Source: Anaerolineaceae bacterium | GTDB taxonomy: Bacteria > Chloroflexota > Anaerolineae > Anaerolineales > Anaerolineaceae | Direction of reading: 5' to 3' | NCBI GenBank assembly: GCA_003563055.1 | Contig: PWSY01000117.1 | Coordinates: 1 to 33,702, forward strand | DNA: 33,702 nt | Shown: positions 23,364-31,042 of the stretch, in pieces | Layout: the number at the start of each line of letters is the position of its first letter | How positions within the stretch are numbered: the stretch's first letter is position 1 | Position numbers and translations under genes: made by a program | The notes under the pieces: model-generated | Databases searched by the model: none | Seen by the model: only the letters and a program-made list of their open reading frames with translations | What the model was told of the DNA's origin: nothing

Positions 23364-24629
23364 TTATTGTTTGATGATTTCGATTTCATAGACGATGGTT
23401 GCGTCTTCAAAATCAATGGCCGTTTGAGGGTCTCGCAAGGCGATATTCTCAAGTACCGCCAAACTGTCATCGGTTACCTGTCCGAAAATAGTGTACCCAC
23501 CATCCAAACTCAGTGCGGGTGCCAGCGTGATGAAAAATTGACTCCCATTGGTGTCTACACCTGCGTTGGCCATCCCCAGTACACCTGCTTTATCAAAGGA
23601 CAAATCGTTGTCGGTTTCATTGACGAAGGTGTAGCCGGGCCCAATGACACCCAGCCCAGATGGATCACCCGCCTGGGCCACAAAGCCACTTAATACACGA
23701 TGAAAATGAACATTATCATACCAACCATTTTGAGCCAGGAACACAAATGAATTCACCGCAAAGGGTGCTGCATCTGCGAAAAGTTCAATTTCAATTTCGC
23801 CTACATCAGTATCCAGACGGGCTGTATACAAAGCATCCGGGTCGATCACCCAGGGCGGACATTCTTCGTAACCACCAAATTCGTGGATGCCGATCAACCT
23901 GAAAATATCTGGTTTACTCTCGCGGAACACCCGACCATTAATGACCACAAAGGGGGTATAGTTCACGCCCAGGGACAACCACGCTTCCGTCCTTTCTTCC
24001 AATGCCTTCCTGGCTTCTTCGTCGTAAAGGTCAGCCTTAAACTGTTCAACATCAAGGTCAAAGGCTTCTACCTGGTGCATGACCCAATCAACAAATCCCT
24101 CTTCCGTTAAACCGGTCCACTCAAATGCAAATTGAAACAGGACGTCATGCATTTCCCAAAACTTTCCCTGGGCGCCTGCTGCTTCAGCGGCCATTGCAGA
24201 AATATACGCCTTATCCTGGATAGCCGCAAGTGGCATCGGCCTGTAAACAATTCGCAATGAATCAGGAAATTCGCCTGTCAATGCATTCATAAACTGGGCA
24301 AAATTGCCACATGCTGGGCACTGAAAATCTGAATATTCTACAATCGTGATTGGTGCATCAGGATTTCCATAAGCCCAATCTTCTTCAGTGACAGGTGGCA
24401 ATTGATCCGCAATCTGCTGGTACATTGCTGTGTTCGGGTCAATCTCATAGTCAAAAACCGTCTTACACGGCATTCGCTCATCGTCTTGCGCAAGATCATC
24501 ATCAGCAGCAATCACTTCCAAATCAATTTCATCAAGGACAGGTGCGTCAATCGGTCCTGCGTTTGAAGGAGAACATGCTGCCAGTAATAACATGCCGATC
24601 AGCAACACAAATATCATTTTCTTAGGCAT
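23364..24629 (-). CDS. Lipoprotein fusing DsbA-like thioredoxin and cyclophilin domains
   Basis: This is a 421-aa exported folding factor. Residues 1-18 are a lipoprotein signal ending LLAAC (Cys19), then an acidic linker to about 55. Residues 85-250 are a DsbA-type thioredoxin domain with active site CPAC (104-107), helical insert and cis-Pro loop NYTPFV (about 226). Residues 265-421 are a cyclophilin peptidyl-prolyl isomerase with FHRVLSGFVAQAGDP, NGSQFFITL and GYTIFGQV. Two further cysteines (C55, C257) could form a structural pair. Disulfide and proline isomerisation activities would act together outside the membrane. Start: ATG with AAAGG 6 nt upstream. It lies between tmk and the PrsW protease on the same strand. 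Confidence 0.92.
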   Translation of the reverse strand: MPKKMIFVLLIGMLLLAACSPSNAGPIDAPVLDEIDLEVIAADDDLAQDDERMPCKTVFDYEIDPNTAMYQQIADQLPPVTEEDWAYGNPDAPITIVEYSDFQCPACGNFAQFMNALTGEFPDSLRIVYRPMPLAAIQDKAYISAMAAEAAGAQGKFWEMHDVLFQFAFEWTGLTEEGFVDWVMHQVEAFDLDVEQFKADLYDEEARKALEERTEAWLSLGVNYTPFVVINGRVFRESKPDIFRLIGIHEFGGYEECPPWVIDPDALYTARLDTDVGEIEIELFADAAPFAVNSFVFLAQNGWYDNVHFHRVLSGFVAQAGDPSGLGVIGPGYTFVNETDNDLSFDKAGVLGMANAGVDTNGSQFFITLAPALSLDGGYTIFGQVTDDSLAVLENIALRDPQTAIDFEDATIVYEIEIIKQ

Positions 24630-24706
24630 TCGTAACCTTTCTTGTTTTAATTTTTATGGACAATAATCCACATCCGTCTTATCCACGGGGCAGTCTCCAC
24701 ATATCA

Positions 24707-25327
24707 TTAATGCTTCAGCCTGTGCAAGATAGCCTTACGCATCGCTTCCTGGATATGGTCTATAGGCTTGGCAGCATCAATGATGACCCACCGTTCAGGT
24801 TCATTGTTTGCTAGGTCTAAATACCCCTGGCGCACACGCTTGTGAAAAGCTTCAGCATAAGCATCCAGTCGGTTCCATTCAGCGTTGTTAGCTCGCTTTC
24901 TTGCCATTCCCACCTGCACCGGCACATCCAACAACAAGGTCAGGTCAGGTTTAAGCCCTGCCGTGGCGTAATCGAGCAAAAAGCGTAATGTATCAATATC
25001 AGACTGGTGGCCGAAACCCTGGTAAGCCAGGGTTGAATCACCATAACGATCACAAAGGACGATCTTCCCTGCCTTAAGGGCTGGTTTAATTAATAATTCA
25101 ACATGCTGCGCACGCGCAGCCAAAAAAAGCAAGATCTCTGTTCGTGGGATGATCGAGTCATTATCTAAATTCATCAAAATTTCCCTGATCTGATCCCCCA
25201 CAGTGGTGCCACCCGGCTCTCTGGTCACGAGGACCTCAAAACCGACCTCACAAAGATAGTGCGCCAAGGGGGCCAGCTGAGATGTCTTTCCGCTGCCTTC
25301 GGGACCTTCCAGGGTAATAAACATCAT
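24707..25327 (-). CDS. tmk: Thymidylate kinase
   Basis: Tmk phosphorylates dTMP to dTDP. The 206-aa protein has the P-loop LEGPEGSGKTSQL, VTREPGGTTVGDQIRE with the conserved Arg-Glu-Pro-Gly, the LFLAARAQHVE lid helix and the DRYGDSTLAYQG motif with QG preceding the LID. The stop of the R3H ATPase gene overlaps its start (TGATG), so the two genes are translationally coupled. The track adds one TTG codon at 25330; ATG 25327 is used. Confidence 0.96.
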   Translation of the reverse strand: MMFITLEGPEGSGKTSQLAPLAHYLCEVGFEVLVTREPGGTTVGDQIREILMNLDNDSIIPRTEILLFLAARAQHVELLIKPALKAGKIVLCDRYGDSTLAYQGFGHQSDIDTLRFLLDYATAGLKPDLTLLLDVPVQVGMARKRANNAEWNRLDAYAEAFHKRVRQGYLDLANNEPERWVIIDAAKPIDHIQEAMRKAILHRLKH

Positions 25328-26958
25328 CAATCCCGAAATATCCTGACATGCCGATTGGGTTCTTTGCCATAAGAGTGCGAGACCAGTTCAGCCTGTCTTG
25401 CCATCTCATGCTGCAACCGACGTACTGTTGATGAAGCCGGGTCAAGGTCAACCCAGCGTTCCCCATTAAGCACAGCTTGAATAGCTGCCTGAGTCTGATC
25501 CACCATTGCACCTTCCTCTCCCGGCCGGTTATTTACACTGGTGAGATTGAATAAATCAACCAGGAATTGCTCCATTTGCTGGCTGGTATTGGAACGCAGC
25601 ACAAATATGGGTAAACCACGCTGTTCAGCTTCAATAACAGGTTGCTGACGTTCACGATAATAACGCCTTAAGGTAAGCAAAGCTTCAGCATCCTTTAAGT
25701 TGCGCACAATTTTAGCGGGTACTTTCAAGTTTTTTGCGGCTTGGAGCAAACGATTACGCGCCACACCGTAGGGGTAGATTTCAACCGATTTCAGCCCATG
25801 GCGTTCATCCTGCACCATCCCCAGCGACTCTTCCAGAGTCTCTACACGCCCACCGCCATTGGGCTGTCGCTGGCTGCCAGCCGATCGGCTGAAGGGGGCA
25901 GTATCCCGCTTCATGGACCGGCTTATGGCCTGGGCAGCCGTACTCACTTTCGGCCCCGATGGTTTTTGCGTATGGATCTTATTTTCATCATCCCGATAGC
26001 GAATCTCAGGAGGCAGCGGATACCCACGCAGGAGCGCGTCCACCGCAGCAGACACATCACTTTGCACCGCGATCCTATCCCGATCTTGTATTTCAACCAG
26101 TACATCAAAGGTTGGTGGCGCCCTCCGTTCCAAAACCGTCTTTTGGGTTCCTCGTCGACGAGCTTCATCATCTGAAAGGGTAACTGATTCAATCCCGCCC
26201 ACCAGGTCAGACAGAGTGGGGTTCAGGAGCAAGTTTTCTAATGTATTGCCATGGGCGGTACCAATCAACTGCACCCCTCGCTCGGCAATAGTGCGCGCAG
26301 CCATAGCCTCCAATTCGCGTCCAATCTCATCAATCACGATCACCTCAGGGTTGTGGTTCTCCACCGCCTCAATCATAACCTCATGTTGAAGGGAGGGTTG
26401 AGCCACCTGCATGCGACGGGCAGCCCCAATTGCGGGGTGAGGCACATCGCCATCACCCCCAATCTCATTACTGGTGTCGACAATGATCACACGGGCACTT
26501 TCCGCCAGGATGCGAGCAGCCTCCCTCAAAATAGTGGTCTTGCCAACACCAGGCCTGCCTAATATCAGGATGCTGGAACCCGATTCGATTAAGTCTTGAA
26601 TAATATCACTGGTGCCATAGACAGCCCGCCCAATTCGAAAAGTTAGCCCCACCACATCTCTATGGCGATTGCGGATCGCTGATATCCTGTGTAAAGTCCG
26701 CTCGATCCCTGCACGATTGTCGTCATCAAACTCACTGATCGATTTTATGACCAGATTAATATTATCGTAAGTGACCTCACTATCACTTAATACAGCTTCA
26801 CGGTGAACAAAGCGCGCTTTTGGCAAACGGCCAACATCCATCACAATTTCCAATAAGTTGTCACTGTCATCAAGCTCTCGGACAACTTCAGAAATGCGCG
26901 ATGGCAGCACATTAAGCATTAAGTCCAAATCATCGGTAATTTTTTGATGTTCAAGCAT
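25327..26958 (-). CDS. R3H-domain AAA+ ATPase (SpoIIIAA/Ycf45-like)
   Basis: This 543-aa predicted cytoplasmic ATPase has an N-terminal helper region (1-110), Walker A GRPGVGKTTILRE (138-150), NEIGGDGD, a Walker B-like EVIVIDEIGRELEA and the arginine-rich sensor region, all like SpoIIIAA/secretion-type ATPases and the Ycf45 group. A low-complexity linker (about 335-385) leads to a C-terminal half containing LLTLRRYYRERQ and an R3H-type end, STVRRLQHEMARQAEL with YGKEPNRHVRIF, which probably binds single-stranded nucleic acid. Start: ATG 26958; the track's TTG at 26970 is 4 codons earlier and neither has a strong ribosome site. The role is not known; it is coupled to tmk. Confidence 0.85.
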   Translation of the reverse strand: MLEHQKITDDLDLMLNVLPSRISEVVRELDDSDNLLEIVMDVGRLPKARFVHREAVLSDSEVTYDNINLVIKSISEFDDDNRAGIERTLHRISAIRNRHRDVVGLTFRIGRAVYGTSDIIQDLIESGSSILILGRPGVGKTTILREAARILAESARVIIVDTSNEIGGDGDVPHPAIGAARRMQVAQPSLQHEVMIEAVENHNPEVIVIDEIGRELEAMAARTIAERGVQLIGTAHGNTLENLLLNPTLSDLVGGIESVTLSDDEARRRGTQKTVLERRAPPTFDVLVEIQDRDRIAVQSDVSAAVDALLRGYPLPPEIRYRDDENKIHTQKPSGPKVSTAAQAISRSMKRDTAPFSRSAGSQRQPNGGGRVETLEESLGMVQDERHGLKSVEIYPYGVARNRLLQAAKNLKVPAKIVRNLKDAEALLTLRRYYRERQQPVIEAEQRGLPIFVLRSNTSQQMEQFLVDLFNLTSVNNRPGEEGAMVDQTQAAIQAVLNGERWVDLDPASSTVRRLQHEMARQAELVSHSYGKEPNRHVRIFRD

Positions 26959-27106
26959 AAACTTTTTCAACTTCTAACCCTGTAACTAATAATTTAACAT
27001 CACGCCTGGTAGCATAGTGCCTAATTTTATCCGATTATTATTAACATAACCTTTGACGAAACTTTTACTTCAGCTACGGCAGTTTTACTTCATCTTTATC
27101 TTACTC

Positions 27107-28048
27107 TTAATCACAATTATGCATCGACCCAATTGGAAAGGTTGGCTCAGGGTTCCCATTTTCGATGGGTTTAAATGAGAACTGGGCTTTGACTCTTTGG
27201 CGTAATGCCAGGTAACGCACCAGGTAGACTTGTTCTGGCCCAGGATCGAAGCCCATTTCTTCGAGGGCATGTTCCACCCATGGCTGGTAAGATCGCACCG
27301 TCATAAAAACCGGCCTGCCATTGAGCCCTGGTAATTCATGCAGTAAATGCGCCAATATACCAGAGATGCTTTCTTTTGTCTGCGGGTGAATCAAGGGCAA
27401 AACCCATGCACCAGCAGGGCCATAAACCAGGTCAGCATAAGCCTGCAATTCACCTTTTTCATCATAATGCACCATCCCCAACATCTCACGTCGAGATATT
27501 GGTTCAACGGTCTGCACCAAAGGGGGCACCATAGTATGATACAGACTCCGAACGGCTGCAATATCTTCACTGCTCCAAACCTGCCAGCCCCTATGAAGAT
27601 TTGTCTGACCCTTCGCTGGTGACTCGCACCTGAAAACTCGTTGCTTTGCAATCACAGAAAATCCTGCCTGCCGAAATTGTGGAAACCAATTGGAATCGAT
27701 CGCCAAATCTGCAGCAACCTGTTTAGCACCCCAATGACCAGCTTGTTTGATCAATCCCTCCAGCAAAATAACCAGATTTTGAGGGTCACTTTTTTCTGTC
27801 TGAAGCAAATAATTCACCTGCGCACTGGGCATCCCCTGAGATTGATGGATCTGGCCAACAATTTTATCTGAATCTTGATCCGACTCGAGCACACCTGTAA
27901 AGACATGATCCGTAAGGCGGAAAGAAGTCATCAAATGCGACCATGAGAACGGAGAGCCACAGGTTAAAGCAAGGACATTATCCAAGCTTTGCAGTTCCTT
28001 TCGATGACGGAAGAGAAACGACCAGTCGTACCAGATAATCGGGCGCAC
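27107..28048 (-). CDS. GNAT-like protein of unknown substrate
   Basis: I do not recognise a named family. The 313-aa protein looks like tandem acetyltransferase-type domains. An N-terminal part (1-150) has a strand-helix pattern ending LVILLEGLIKQAGHWGAKQVAAD...FRQAGFSVIAKQRVFRC, the way GNAT domains end in 'aGF'. A C-terminal part (150-300) ends VRSYQPWVEHALEEMGFDPGPEQVYLVRYLAL in the same style. No strong acetyl-CoA loop (R/QxxGxG/A) is visible, so it may be degenerate. It begins 2 bp after pdxT in the PLP-synthase operon, which suggests cotranscription and perhaps nothing more. Confidence 0.6.
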   Translation of the reverse strand: MRPIIWYDWSFLFRHRKELQSLDNVLALTCGSPFSWSHLMTSFRLTDHVFTGVLESDQDSDKIVGQIHQSQGMPSAQVNYLLQTEKSDPQNLVILLEGLIKQAGHWGAKQVAADLAIDSNWFPQFRQAGFSVIAKQRVFRCESPAKGQTNLHRGWQVWSSEDIAAVRSLYHTMVPPLVQTVEPISRREMLGMVHYDEKGELQAYADLVYGPAGAWVLPLIHPQTKESISGILAHLLHELPGLNGRPVFMTVRSYQPWVEHALEEMGFDPGPEQVYLVRYLALRQRVKAQFSFKPIENGNPEPTFPIGSMHNCD

Positions 28049-28050
28049 TT

Positions 28051-28626
28051 TTATGATTTTGTCATCTCCAAAAAAAATTGGTGAAAACGAATGTCTACCG
28101 TCAGTTCTGGATGAAAAGAGGTTGCCAGCAGTTTATCCTGGCGGGCTGCCACAATGCGTCCATCAGGCAGCATCAGGAGGTTTTGGGCACGGCCATTAAC
28201 AGATTTTATGATAGGGGCACGGATAAATACGGCATGAAAGGGTTTATGATTACCCTTATCTAAAAATGGGGCTTGTAAATCAATTTCAAAACTATCCACC
28301 TGACGTCCAAATGCGTTACGTTCCACCTCAATATCCATCAAGTTAAGCAAGGGCTGATCACTTTTGGCATCCTTCGACAGGAAAATCGCACCGGCACAGG
28401 TGCCCCAAACAGCCTGCGTTTGACCAAATAGGCGTAAGGGCTCGATCATATTAAAAGCAACAGCTAATTTTCCAATCGTGGTCGACTCACCACCCGGAAT
28501 AATCAAGCCCTTCAAACCAGACAAATCCCTGGGCAATTTAACCAGTCTTGGACTGACATCAAGTGCTTGAAGGATTTGACAATGTTCCAGAAAATCGCCC
28601 TGAAGTGCAAGGACACCGATTTCCAT
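28051..28626 (-). CDS. pdxT: Pyridoxal 5'-phosphate synthase glutaminase subunit PdxT
   Basis: PdxT frees ammonia from glutamine and channels it to PdxS for PLP synthesis. The 191-aa protein starts MEIGVLALQGDF, and carries IIPGGESTTIGKL, the nucleophile Cys77 in GTCAGAI and the FHPEL segment with His-Glu of the catalytic triad. The track start at 28671 is too early; ATG 28626 is used, with GAGAG upstream and family-typical first residues. It lies 25 bp after pdxS, the standard order. Confidence 0.97.
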   Translation of the reverse strand: MEIGVLALQGDFLEHCQILQALDVSPRLVKLPRDLSGLKGLIIPGGESTTIGKLAVAFNMIEPLRLFGQTQAVWGTCAGAIFLSKDAKSDQPLLNLMDIEVERNAFGRQVDSFEIDLQAPFLDKGNHKPFHAVFIRAPIIKSVNGRAQNLLMLPDGRIVAARQDKLLATSFHPELTVDIRFHQFFLEMTKS

Positions 28627-28651
28627 GTGGTATTCTCTCAAAAAATATGTG

Positions 28652-29539
28652 CTACCAGCCGCGGGTGGCAATCAGTTCTGCTTCAGGTATATCTGTCACC
28701 TGGCGTCCTACCATTGGTTCGCCCAGGTTGCGACTGACCTGTCCCAGAATCTCTGGATCATTATAATGGGTGGTCGCTTTAACAATTGCATTAGCACGTT
28801 TAGCAGGGTCACCGGACTTAAAAATGCCCGAACCAACAAAAACGCCATCGACACCCAACTGCATCATCAAGCCTGCATCAGCCGGCGTCGCAATGCCACC
28901 CGCCGCGAAGTTAACCACAGGCAGCCGTCCCAAGGCACGGGTTTCTTTGACAAGCTCATAAGGTGCCCCAATTTCTTTAGAAAAGGTCATCAGTTCTTCT
29001 TCGGGCATATTCTGTAAACGACGGATTGCACCATATACACTGCGTGCATGCCGGACGGCTTCAACGACATCGCCCGTGCCTGCCTCACCCTTCGTGCGCA
29101 TCATCGCGGCCCCTTCGCCTATCCGGCGAAGTGCTTCTCCCAGGTTGCGGCAACCGCACACAAAGGGCACCTTAAAATCGTGCTTATTGATGTGATGTGC
29201 TTCATCTGCCGGGGTTAATACTTCTGATTCGTCAATATAATCAACGCCCAGGGATTCGAGAATCTGGGCTTCCACAAAATGACCAATCCGACACTTTGCC
29301 ATCACCGGTATGGAAACAGTTTCCATAATCTTTATGATTAATTCAGGATCGCTCATCCGGGCAACGCCACCATGGGCGCGAATATCTGCCGGGACACGTT
29401 CCAGCGCCATAACGGCAACCGCGCCTGCGTCTTCGGCAATTTTGGCATGTTCTGGGGTGACCACATCCATGATCACACCACCTTTTAACATCTGTGCCAA
29501 CCCTTTTTTAACCTTAAATGTTGCGACCTGTTCTGCCAT
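28652..29539 (-). CDS. pdxS: Pyridoxal 5'-phosphate synthase lyase subunit PdxS
   Basis: PdxS builds PLP from ribose 5-phosphate, glyceraldehyde 3-phosphate and ammonia in a 12-mer with PdxT. The 295-aa protein has the family start [72 protein letters not shown] with the active lysines, and [23 protein letters not shown]. The start at 29539 has GGAGG 4 nt upstream; the track's 29593 is an artefact. First gene of pdxS-pdxT-GNAT-like, with its own promoter. Confidence 0.98.
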   Translation of the reverse strand: MAEQVATFKVKKGLAQMLKGGVIMDVVTPEHAKIAEDAGAVAVMALERVPADIRAHGGVARMSDPELIIKIMETVSIPVMAKCRIGHFVEAQILESLGVDYIDESEVLTPADEAHHINKHDFKVPFVCGCRNLGEALRRIGEGAAMMRTKGEAGTGDVVEAVRHARSVYGAIRRLQNMPEEELMTFSKEIGAPYELVKETRALGRLPVVNFAAGGIATPADAGLMMQLGVDGVFVGSGIFKSGDPAKRANAIVKATTHYNDPEILGQVSRNLGEPMVGRQVTDIPEAELIATRGW

Positions 29540-29568
29540 AACACCTCCGAGGAATCTAATTCCCACAC

Positions 29569-29597
29569 ATTCTACCACGCGGGGGGTCAACAAACAA
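29569..29597 (-). promoter_or_regulatory. Promoter of pdxS, extended -10 type
   Basis: The minus strand has TTGTTT, a 17-bp spacer and TAGAAT preceded by TGG. The layout and even GCGTGGTA(T/G)AAT match the rplS promoter at 1990-2018. It lies about 30 bp from the pdxS ATG, so the leader is short. No PdxR-like binding repeat was recognised. Confidence 0.5.
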
Positions 29598-29735
29598 TCC
29601 CGTTCACGGACAGGAATCCAATGGCCGACAGGAAAAACAATGGCTTACCTGAGGTGGGTGGCAATAAGTTTTCTGAATTTATTTCCAGCGGGTCAAGATC
29701 GTTTCACGCTCAAAGATTGTGGCACCTGAATTGAC

Positions 29736-30094
29736 TCATTCCCTTCTAATCTGAGGATTTTGCCTCTCAGAATTTGATAAATCAACTACCAGGGTATAGT
29801 CAGTACCCTCAACCTGAAAGACGCCATCCAATTATTTGATCAGCCTTATCCAGCCTGGATTGAAGGGCCAGAATTGAAATTCCACTTTGTGTCCAAACAT
29901 TTTTTCCTCAAGTTCTCAGGTCGATCAAATTCGATCAAGCGAGTTTTAAAAATGCCCATCCGATCACATAGTTGATCTACCTCATTGAGATTAGGCGTAC
30001 AAAGAAAAATCGTGCGACCTTCACTGGGTAGCGCTTCAATAAAATGGCAGATCATCCTTGCAAAACTTTTCCTGATTGAGGCGACTTCAAAAAC
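29736..30094 (-). pseudogene. Decayed ABC transporter ATP-binding protein
   Basis: The track's 69-aa frame reads ICHFIEALPSEGRTIFLCTPNLNEVDQLCDRMGIF...RLIEFDRPENLRKK, the region of an ABC-2-type ATPase after Walker B (THxLxEAExLCDRVGIF). Upstream in the same frame FEVASIRKSFAR resembles the 'GLDPVAR' stretch but a stop lies just before it, so the Walker motifs are lost. At the A-run after ENLRKK a frame change restores FGHKVEFQFWPFNPGWIRLIK, then an in-frame TAA, then LDGVFQVEGTDYTLVVDLSN, the expected ABC-ATPase C-terminal region. It therefore has a 5' truncation, one frameshift and one nonsense codon. No permease gene remains nearby. Confidence 0.8.
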
Positions 30095-30118
30095 TTACAA
30101 ATTACCCCCCCAGCCTGT

Positions 30119-30748
30119 TCACACGCTTGACAACCAGTAAGCAGCCACACCAAAAGCCACAGAGACATTGAGGGATGATTTTTTACCAGACATGGTCAGC
30201 CCCAGGACCTGATCACAGCAGGCAATCAGCCCCGGGTCAACGCCAGATTGCTCATTGCCCACAACCAGGACCAACGGCGTGGTCTCGTTTTTTAAGCGAT
30301 ATTCAAAAACTGGGATAGCTTCTGGGGTACATTCCAAAACCAGGATGCAATAACCCCTTTGACTTAAATCTTCCACCAACCTGAGCGCATTGCGATGATA
30401 GGACCATGACACACTTTGTTCCGCCCCAAGTGAGGTTTTTTGAATTGCCACATTTTCATCAGGCACAGGGGTGATTCCGCAAAGATAAACATGATCCACA
30501 CCCACCCCGTCGGCAGTTCTGAATATTGCACCCACATTGTGGGCGCTGCGGATATTGTCTAACAACACTGAAATTCTGCGGGGGGGCTGGCTGCCAGACA
30601 AACAGGGCTGATTTTGAAAAGCTGGCACGGCACAATCCATCAATGCCCCACAAACCGGACAGTAAGTCCCCTGATACAACTCTCTATCAATGGGCATCCT
30701 GATACCACAGCTCTTTTCGGGACATTGACGAATTTCAAAGTCAGCCAT
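30119..30748 (-). CDS. SPOUT (TrmH/SpoU) RNA methyltransferase with N-terminal zinc ribbon
   Basis: This predicted 2'-O-ribose methyltransferase of tRNA or rRNA uses SAM in a knotted fold. The 209-aa protein has four cysteines at 9, 14, 30 and 33 (CPEKSC...CPVC) forming a likely zinc ribbon. The SPOUT domain follows: DNIRSAHNVGAIFRTADGVG (motif 1), LVVGNEQSGVDPGLI (motif 2, SAM knot) and GKKSSLNVSVAFGVAAYWL (motif 3). The zinc ribbon replaces the L30e-like or other N-terminal domain usual in TrmH relatives and probably binds RNA. The substrate is not predictable. The start is ATG at 30748, with AGGAG 8 nt upstream. Confidence 0.87.
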   Translation of the reverse strand: MADFEIRQCPEKSCGIRMPIDRELYQGTYCPVCGALMDCAVPAFQNQPCLSGSQPPRRISVLLDNIRSAHNVGAIFRTADGVGVDHVYLCGITPVPDENVAIQKTSLGAEQSVSWSYHRNALRLVEDLSQRGYCILVLECTPEAIPVFEYRLKNETTPLVLVVGNEQSGVDPGLIACCDQVLGLTMSGKKSSLNVSVAFGVAAYWLSSV

Positions 30749-30876
30749 GCTTCTACTCCTGGTTCAATTCCACAAGGAAGTCACCAACCCAAAACTTGTA
30801 ACTATTGTAAAGTGTAAATCAGAAAAAGTGACCTAAAGCTGACAAATACTGCGAATATCAAGGAAAATACCCCATT

Positions 30877-30916
30877 AAAAGCCAAACGCCTGGGTGAGGG
30901 GGGCACCCAGACGTTT
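30877..30916 (-). terminator. Hairpin in leader of the SPOUT gene, terminator/attenuator-like
   Basis: On the minus strand AAACGTCTGGGTG pairs with CACCCAGGCGTTT (13 bp, one mismatch) around a C-rich loop, followed by GGCTTTT. It lies 5-10 bp after the promoter at 30926-30954, so it would be the first structure in that transcript and could attenuate it or protect its 5' end. It could instead be a second terminator for metVF. Confidence 0.55.
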
Positions 30917-30925
30917 GACGATGTA

Positions 30926-30954
30926 AATATAGCATACTTTTTAAAGTTTGGCAA
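30926..30954 (-). promoter_or_regulatory. Promoter of the SPOUT methyltransferase gene
   Basis: The minus strand has TTGCCA (30949-30954), a 17-bp spacer and TATATT (30926-30931). Predicted start near 30919, giving a leader of about 170 nt to the ATG at 30748. The rest of this 294-bp gap holds only the two hairpins and AT-rich DNA. Confidence 0.55.
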
Positions 30955-31021
30955 GGGGGAATTTTGGGATTTTTATAAATTGATGTCCTGAATATTTTTC
31001 ACAAAAATTTTCTACAAGATG

Positions 31022-31042
31022 AAAACGTCGCCCCTTGGCGAC
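31022..31042 (-). terminator. Terminator directly after metVF
   Basis: Starting one base past the stop codon the minus strand folds GTCGCC-AAGG-GGCGAC and continues GTTTTC. The stem is short (6 bp) but GC-rich and followed by a T-run, as in intrinsic terminators. Confidence 0.6.

Noticed and set aside
26959-27106. tRNA or small RNA in the gap upstream of the R3H ATPase gene
   Set aside because: AT-rich sequence with no cloverleaf, T-loop (GTTCGAATC-like) or stable hairpin found by eye.
28625-29017. 130-aa plus-strand ORF
   Set aside because: Opposite pdxS/pdxT, which are unmistakable; no homology-like features.
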